Origin: Scatosoma sp964504025
GTDB lineage: Bacteria > Bacillota > Clostridia > Christensenellales > Borkfalkiaceae
NCBI GenBank assembly: GCA_964504025.1
Contig: CAZDCO010000009.1
Coordinates: forward strand, 1 to 34,932
Direction of reading: 5' to 3'
Length of the DNA stretch: 34,932 nucleotides
Shown here one piece after another: positions 30,455 to 34,932 of the stretch. The notes under the pieces are model-generated. The model had not been told where the DNA came from, did not search any database, and saw only the letters and a program-made list of their open reading frames with translations. A program made the translations under genes and the position numbers. The first letter of the stretch is position 1. Each line of letters opens with the position of its first letter.

Positions 30455-31582
30455 TTACTTGTTTTTCAATAGTACGTACGCGTGTACGGTGATGCCTTTG
30501 CCTTCGCCGACGTAGCCCAAGCCCTCGTTCGTGCCTGCGGCGACGCCTACGCAATCTTCGGAAACGGAAAGGGCGGCGGCAAGGTTGCGCTTCATTTCGT
30601 CGATATGCCGCGAAAGGCGCGGCTTTTCCGCCTGTACGGCGATCGAGGCGTTTTGCACGGCGAAACCGCGTTCGTCGAGCTTTTGCAAAACTTCGCGGAG
30701 CATTTTCATCGAGTTTGCGTTTTTCCACCGCGCGTCGGTATCGGGGAAGTAATATCCGATATCCCGTAAACCTGCCGCGGAGAGAAGTGCGTCCATCAGC
30801 GCGTGCACGAGCACGTCGCCGTCGCTATGCGCGATCAGTCCGCTGTCGGAGGGGATACGCGCGCCGCCGAGGGTGATATAATCTTGCGCCTTGCCGAACG
30901 CGTGGGTATCGATTCCGTAACCGCAACGCACCGCCTGCGCGCGGAAGTCTTCCGCATAGGTCAGTTTGACGTTGCGTACATCCCCCTTGCAAAGCTTGGG
31001 CTTGCCGCAATAGCGCGCGAAGAGGGAGGAATCGTCGGTAAAGTCGGTGTCGCCGTTCTCCGCCGCCCTTTCGTGGGCGAAGAGGATATTCTCGCGGAAA
31101 AAGCCCTGCGGCGTTTGCAACTGCCAAAGCGTTTTGCGGTCGGGTACGCTTTGCACGCGCCCGTCGCTGACGACGGCCACGGTGTCCGAGCAGGGTACGG
31201 CGCATACGCCGCTGCCGTAACCGATAACGGAGGCGATACATTCTTCTATGATCTCTTGGCTGACGAAAGGACGCGCGCCGTCGTGAATCAGGACGATATC
31301 CGATTGCACGGCGCGTAAGCCGTTGCGCACCGATTGTACGCGCGTTTCTCCGCCGAGTACCGTTTTCGCGTTCGGATAGGGGCGGAGCAACTCTTCGATC
31401 TCCGCGCGATCGACTTCCGAACAACTGACGACGATTTCGCTAATCTGCGGCAGGTCGAACGCGGCGAGCGTTTTGGAAAGTACCCGTTTCCCTTGATAGG
31501 GCACGAGAAGTTTGTTCTTTTCAAAGCCTGCGCGCGCGCCCTTTCCGGCGGCGCACAGCAACACTCCGACGGTGTAACTCAT
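30455..31582 (-). CDS. ispDF: Bifunctional IspD/IspF isoprenoid enzyme
   Basis: The protein has 375 residues. The IspD part (about 1-215) carries LLCAAGKGARAGFEKNKLL and LIHDGARPFV; the IspF part (about 220-375) carries GYGIDTHAF and AHSDGDVLVHALMDALLSAA with its zinc ligands. It performs CDP-methylerythritol formation and the later cyclisation in the MEP pathway. These fused enzymes are known in several bacteria. The ATG overlaps the stop of rqcP (ATGA), so translation is coupled. The N-terminal IspD and C-terminal IspF order is the usual one. Confidence 0.96.
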   Translation of the reverse strand: MSYTVGVLLCAAGKGARAGFEKNKLLVPYQGKRVLSKTLAAFDLPQISEIVVSCSEVDRAEIEELLRPYPNAKTVLGGETRVQSVRNGLRAVQSDIVLIHDGARPFVSQEIIEECIASVIGYGSGVCAVPCSDTVAVVSDGRVQSVPDRKTLWQLQTPQGFFRENILFAHERAAENGDTDFTDDSSLFARYCGKPKLCKGDVRNVKLTYAEDFRAQAVRCGYGIDTHAFGKAQDYITLGGARIPSDSGLIAHSDGDVLVHALMDALLSAAGLRDIGYYFPDTDARWKNANSMKMLREVLQKLDERGFAVQNASIAVQAEKPRLSRHIDEMKRNLAAALSVSEDCVGVAAGTNEGLGYVGEGKGITVHAYVLLKNK

Positions 31583-31821
31583 GCCAGCACCTCGTATAAA
31601 CTTGCCGCCTCGTCCTTTTTCACCGTTTCCTTGACGTCGAGTACGCGAACGCGTAAACTGCCCGCGGCGTATAAAATTTCAATGACGTCGCCCGCTTTGA
31701 CGGCGGCGGACGGCTTTGCAATCTTGCCGTTCAGGGTAACTTTTTCCGCATCGCACGCTTCCTGCGCGACGGTGCGGCGTTTCAAAATGCGCGAAACTTT
31801 CAAAAATTTGTCGATTCTCAT
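31579..31821 (-). CDS. rqcP: S4-domain RNA-binding protein, RqcP-like
   Basis: The protein has 80 residues, near the 86 of Bacillus RqcP (YabO). The start MRIDKFLKVSRILKRRTVAQ at 31821 is where the S4 domain begins; a weak SD (AGGCAGG) lies upstream, and the longer frame runs through a T-rich non-coding leader. In Bacillus RqcP works with RqcH on stalled 50S-peptidyl-tRNA complexes during ribosome quality control. It is first in an operon with ispDF and radA, overlapping ispDF by 4 bases. A related S4 heat-shock protein (Hsp15) is an alternative name. Confidence 0.85.
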   Translation of the reverse strand: MRIDKFLKVSRILKRRTVAQEACDAEKVTLNGKIAKPSAAVKAGDVIEILYAAGSLRVRVLDVKETVKKDEAASLYEVLA

Positions 31822-31891
31822 ACGAAACCTGCCTTTATCCGACGAAAACGAAAAAAGAAAAAAGAAAAACGAAAAATGTGGTAAAAAATGC

Positions 31892-31920
31892 TTGACTTCT
31901 TTTTTATCGGCGGATATAAT
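31892..31920 (+). promoter_or_regulatory. Sigma-A promoter of rpoB
   Basis: TTGACT at 31892-31897, 17-base spacer, TATAAT at 31915-31920. It is divergent from rqcP; no promoter for rqcP itself was recognised. Confidence 0.85.
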
Positions 31921-32169
31921 TAAATAATGTATCATTATGCTTAATATGGCGTATTGCCGCTTGACGCTTGGTTTTCGGCGTGGAATCTCCTGAGAAAAAT
32001 ACCGCGAACCAAGCCCCGAAGAACAACCCTTGCGTCTATTATACCGCATAATCGCGGAAAAGTAAAGCGTAACGAAGAAAAAATTTTAAGACGTAAAAAT
32101 TCGATTTTTATCGATGAAAAGATATACTCGGTAAATCGCTAAAAAAATATGAAGGAGCAACTGCAACAA
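31921..32169 (+). other. Long leader of rpoB
   Basis: Together with the rqcP-side leader this is the only stretch over 300 bases without a gene (31822-32169). The 240-base rpoB leader has an exact inverted repeat, GCTTGGTT (31966-31973) with AACCAAGC (32007-32014), and a second -10-like TATACT at 32123-32128 with only a poor TTCGAT -35. No rplJ-rplL and no convincing ORF lie in it. On the other side, 31822-31880 is a polypyrimidine leader of rqcP read on the minus strand. Confidence 0.5.
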
Positions 32170-34932
32170 ATGGATTTACCTATTTCAAAGTACGGCAAAA
32201 CCGAAAGACGGAAATTTGGCAAAATCAACGAGGTTATCGACATTCCCGATCTCGTTGAAATTCAGAAAGACAGCTATCGTACCTTTATCGAAGAGGGTAT
32301 CGACGAAGTCTTTGAAGATTTCTCGCCGATTACCGACTACTCCAACCATTTTGAGCTCTATTTCTTGGAGCACAGATTTGGCGACAAACCCAAGTATGAC
32401 GAAAAAGAATGTCGTACGCGCGACGCTACGTTCGCGTTGCCTTTGCGCGTTAAAGTTCGTCTCGTAAACAAAGTCAAGAACGAAGTCGTTGATCAAGAAG
32501 TGTTTATGGGCGATATTCCGACCATGACGGAAAACGGCGCGTTCATCATCAACGGCGCGGAGCGCGTTATCGTATCCCAGCTCGTTCGTTCCCCCGGCGT
32601 ATACAACAAGTCGGAAAAGGATAAGACGGGTAAGGAAATGTTCCAAACCACCGTTATGCCCAACCGCGGCGCGTGGTTAGAATTCGAGCAAGACGCGCAA
32701 AACACGTTATACGTGCGCGTAGATAGAAAGAAGAAGCTTTGCGCGACGGTGCTTTTGCGTGCCCTCGGCTTCGGTTCTAATCGTGCGATCGAAGACCTCT
32801 TCGAAGGGGATAAGATGATCGCGGATACGTTGGCGAAAGATACGGCGAAGTCCGAATCGGACGGCTTGCGCGAATTGTATATTCGTCTTCGTCCCGGCGA
32901 CGCGCCTACGGAAGACGCGGTACGTACGCAACTGTATAACACCTTCTTCGATCCCCGTCGTTACGACGTGTCCAAAGTGGGCAGATACAAATATAACAAG
33001 AAGTTGAACCTTGCTTATCGTTTGGCAGGTTGTCGCGTGGCAAACGCGATTGCTAACCCCGAAACGGGCGAAATTATCGCGCAGGAAGGGGAGAGAATTT
33101 CCGAAAAGCAAGCGAGAGAAATTCAAAACTGCGGTATCAACGAAGTATTCGTCTTGGTAGACGACGCGGAAGAGGGCGAGATCAAGCATAAGATCATCGC
33201 GAACAACACCGTAGACTTCGCGGAGATTTCCGACGTGCCCGTAGCGGCGCGCGCAAAAGACTTCGGTTTGCTTCCCACCGTATACTATCCCAACTATAAA
33301 TTCTCCAAGTTGATCGCAGCGGAATGTGCGACCCTCAGCGTGGAAGAAGTGGCGGAGAAGTATATCGACGACATCAACGCGTTGTACTATACGCAAGAGA
33401 AGCCCGAAGAACCGGACGAAAAGCCTGAGGAAACGAAGAACAGAGAGAAGAGAAGGGACAACCGTCGCAAGTTCGTTGCGGCTTGTAAGCTCTTCCACGA
33501 AGTGCTGTTCAGCGAAAACCCCGTTCCGACCAAGGAACAAAAGAAGGAAATGCGCCCGTTGATCGAAAAGTTGTGCCACAAGCACGTAACGGTCGACGAT
33601 ATCGTGGCGTCCGTTTCCACCAACCTCGATTTGAAGTACGGTATCGGTACGATCGATAATATCGACCACCTCGGCAACCGTCGCGTACGTTCGGTAGGCG
33701 AATTGTTGCAAAACCAACTCCGCGTGGGTATCGCGCGTTTGGAACGTTTGATCAAGGAAAGAATGGCAACGCAAGATCCTATGGAAATTACGCCATCCGC
33801 TTTGATCAATATCCGTCCCGTATCGGCGATCATTCGCGAGTTCTTCGGTTCGTCGCAGTTGTCGCAGTTCATGGATCAAACGAACCCCATTGCCGAATTG
33901 ACGCATAAGCGTAAGCTTTCCGCGCTCGGGCCCGGCGGTTTGAATCGCGATAGAGCGACGTTCGAAGTCCGTGACATTCACCACACGCACTACGGTCGTA
34001 TGTGTCCTATCGAAACGCCCGAAGGTCAAAACATCGGTTTGATCACGTCGCTCGCTACGTTTGCACGCGTAAACGAATACGGCTTTATCATGAGCCCGTA
34101 TAGAAGAGTGGACAAAGACACGGGTATCGTTACCACGCACGTCGATTATTTGACGGCGGACGAAGAAGACAGATATATCGTCGCACAAGCCAACGAACCG
34201 TTGGACGAAGAGGGACGGTTTATCAACGAGCGCGTAGGTTGCCGTCATCAAAACGACATCACCGAAATGCCTCGTGAAAAAATGGATTACATGGACGTTT
34301 CCCCCAAACAACTCGTTTCGGTTGCGGCGGCGTTGATTCCTTTCTTGGAAAACGACGATACCAACCGTGCGTTGATGGGCTCGAACATGCAACGTCAAGC
34401 CGTACCCCTTTTGAAGACGGAATCGGCAATCGTTGCGACGGGTATCGAAAGCGCGATTGCACAATACTCCGGCGTTATCGTAACGGCGAAGGAAGCGGGC
34501 GTCGTGGTCGGTTGCTCGTCCAACTGCATCAAGATCCGCGAGGACGACGGCACGATTACCGAATATCCTTTGAAGAAGTTCGAGCGTTCCAACGCAGGTA
34601 CGTGTTTGAACCAACGCCCGATCGTTTCTACGGGCGACAGAGTAGCGAAAGGCGAAATCATCGCCGACGGTCCTTCGACGAACAACGGTGAACTTGCCCT
34701 CGGTAAGAACATCTTGATCGGCTATATGGAATGGGAAGGTTACAACTACGAGGACGCTATCTTGCTTTCCGAGAAGTTGGTACAGGACGACGTGTTCACC
34801 TCCATTCACATTGAAGAATACGAAACGGAAGCGAGAGATACGAAACTCGGTCCCGAAGAAATCACGCGCGATATCCCCAACGTGGGCGACGACGCGTTGA
34901 AAGATTTGGACGAAGACGGTATCATTCGTATC
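32170..34932 (+). CDS. rpoB: RNA polymerase beta subunit, 3' end cut by window
   Basis: 921 residues are visible and the gene runs off the end. ATG 32170 opens MDLPISKYGKTERRKFGKIN; AAGGAG at 32152-32157 is 12 bases away, slightly long. The lobe and protrusion, fork loop and the rifampicin region SSQLSQFMDQ ... HKRKLSALGPGGLNRDRA are present, with Asp, His and Ser at the main resistance positions as in sensitive enzymes. An unusually charged insert (about residues 409-434, Glu/Pro/Lys then Arg-rich) sits in a longer-than-usual lineage segment before DDIVASVS. It is not preceded by rplJL; it has its own promoter. rpoC should follow outside the window. Confidence 0.97.
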   Translation, partial: MDLPISKYGKTERRKFGKINEVIDIPDLVEIQKDSYRTFIEEGIDEVFEDFSPITDYSNHFELYFLEHRFGDKPKYDEKECRTRDATFALPLRVKVRLVNKVKNEVVDQEVFMGDIPTMTENGAFIINGAERVIVSQLVRSPGVYNKSEKDKTGKEMFQTTVMPNRGAWLEFEQDAQNTLYVRVDRKKKLCATVLLRALGFGSNRAIEDLFEGDKMIADTLAKDTAKSESDGLRELYIRLRPGDAPTEDAVRTQLYNTFFDPRRYDVSKVGRYKYNKKLNLAYRLAGCRVANAIANPETGEIIAQEGERISEKQAREIQNCGINEVFVLVDDAEEGEIKHKIIANNTVDFAEISDVPVAARAKDFGLLPTVYYPNYKFSKLIAAECATLSVEEVAEKYIDDINALYYTQEKPEEPDEKPEETKNREKRRDNRRKFVAACKLFHEVLFSENPVPTKEQKKEMRPLIEKLCHKHVTVDDIVASVSTNLDLKYGIGTIDNIDHLGNRRVRSVGELLQNQLRVGIARLERLIKERMATQDPMEITPSALINIRPVSAIIREFFGSSQLSQFMDQTNPIAELTHKRKLSALGPGGLNRDRATFEVRDIHHTHYGRMCPIETPEGQNIGLITSLATFARVNEYGFIMSPYRRVDKDTGIVTTHVDYLTADEEDRYIVAQANEPLDEEGRFINERVGCRHQNDITEMPREKMDYMDVSPKQLVSVAAALIPFLENDDTNRALMGSNMQRQAVPLLKTESAIVATGIESAIAQYSGVIVTAKEAGVVVGCSSNCIKIREDDGTITEYPLKKFERSNAGTCLNQRPIVSTGDRVAKGEIIADGPSTNNGELALGKNILIGYMEWEGYNYEDAILLSEKLVQDDVFTSIHIEEYETEARDTKLGPEEITRDIPNVGDDALKDLDEDGIIRI

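Noticed and set aside
31954..32142. 62-aa frame in the rpoB leader
   Set aside because: No SD, basic shadow-like composition, and it covers the leader inverted repeat.
32707..34809. 700-aa open frame antisense to rpoB
   Set aside because: It mirrors a highly conserved gene; the coding strand's codon choice simply avoids the triplets that would give antisense stops. No SD or family motif.
1..34932. Mobile elements, CRISPR arrays, prophage or defence islands
   Set aside because: No transposase, integrase, regularly spaced repeats or known defence domain was seen on either strand.

Overview
The window looks like a chromosomal segment of an endospore-forming, low-complexity-regulated Clostridia-type Firmicute (Bacillota) with roughly balanced GC content. 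The evidence is a full-length SpoIIE, a SpoVB-type flippase, a PyrK/class 1B PyrD pair, the c-di-AMP receptor DarA, a DUF1540 protein, strong Shine-Dalgarno (SD) sites, sigma-A promoters of the TTGACA-17-TATAAT type and many intrinsic terminators. An uncultivated gut-type lineage is an inference; the species cannot be named from the sequence alone. No tRNA, rRNA, CRISPR array, transposase or phage gene was seen. Most of the window is housekeeping.

Layout. 1-3644 (+): a Ser-rich lipoprotein, a YigZ/IMPACT protein, DarA and an MsmX/MalK-type sugar ABC ATPase, each with its own promoter or terminator; a REP-like palindrome lies at about 2021-2061. 3745-9742 (-): spoIIE, a lone mazF, pgi and a spoVB-like flippase. 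9843-11790 (+): a small LysM protein, a Cys-rich clostridial-type hypothetical and a metallophosphoesterase that appears leaderless. 11855-17536 (+): the pyrimidine operon pyrB-pyrC-pyrF-pyrK-pyrD-pyrE, preceded by a strong promoter and an intrinsic terminator in the leader (attenuator). trpS follows; a possible antisense small membrane ORF sits in the gap. 18823-20775 (-): HU, a YitT-family membrane protein and rplI. 20834-22249 (+): a DUF1540 protein and a PfoR-like PTS IIC protein. 22313-24457 (-): a UPF0371/DUF1846 protein and a Nudix hydrolase. 24590-28998 (+): a short-chain dehydrogenase, purA, and a ddh-transglutaminase operon. 29056-31821 (-): an rqcP-ispDF-radA operon. 31892-34932 (+): rpoB with a long leader, cut by the window edge.

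How the genes work together. The six pyr genes make UMP from carbamoyl phosphate and aspartate, with PyrK passing dihydroorotate electrons to NAD+. SpoIIE, the SpoVB-like flippase, the LysM protein and perhaps the Cys-rich 218-aa protein point to sporulation or cortex/coat functions; the divergent spoVB/lysM gap carries two sigma-E-like promoters abutting the start codons. ddh supplies meso-diaminopimelate. I found no clear exotic defence or mobile system. The most informative leads are the pyr attenuator, the SD-less/leaderless starts, the lone mazF, the uncharacterised LysM plus Cys-rich gene pair, and a possible antisense small membrane protein.
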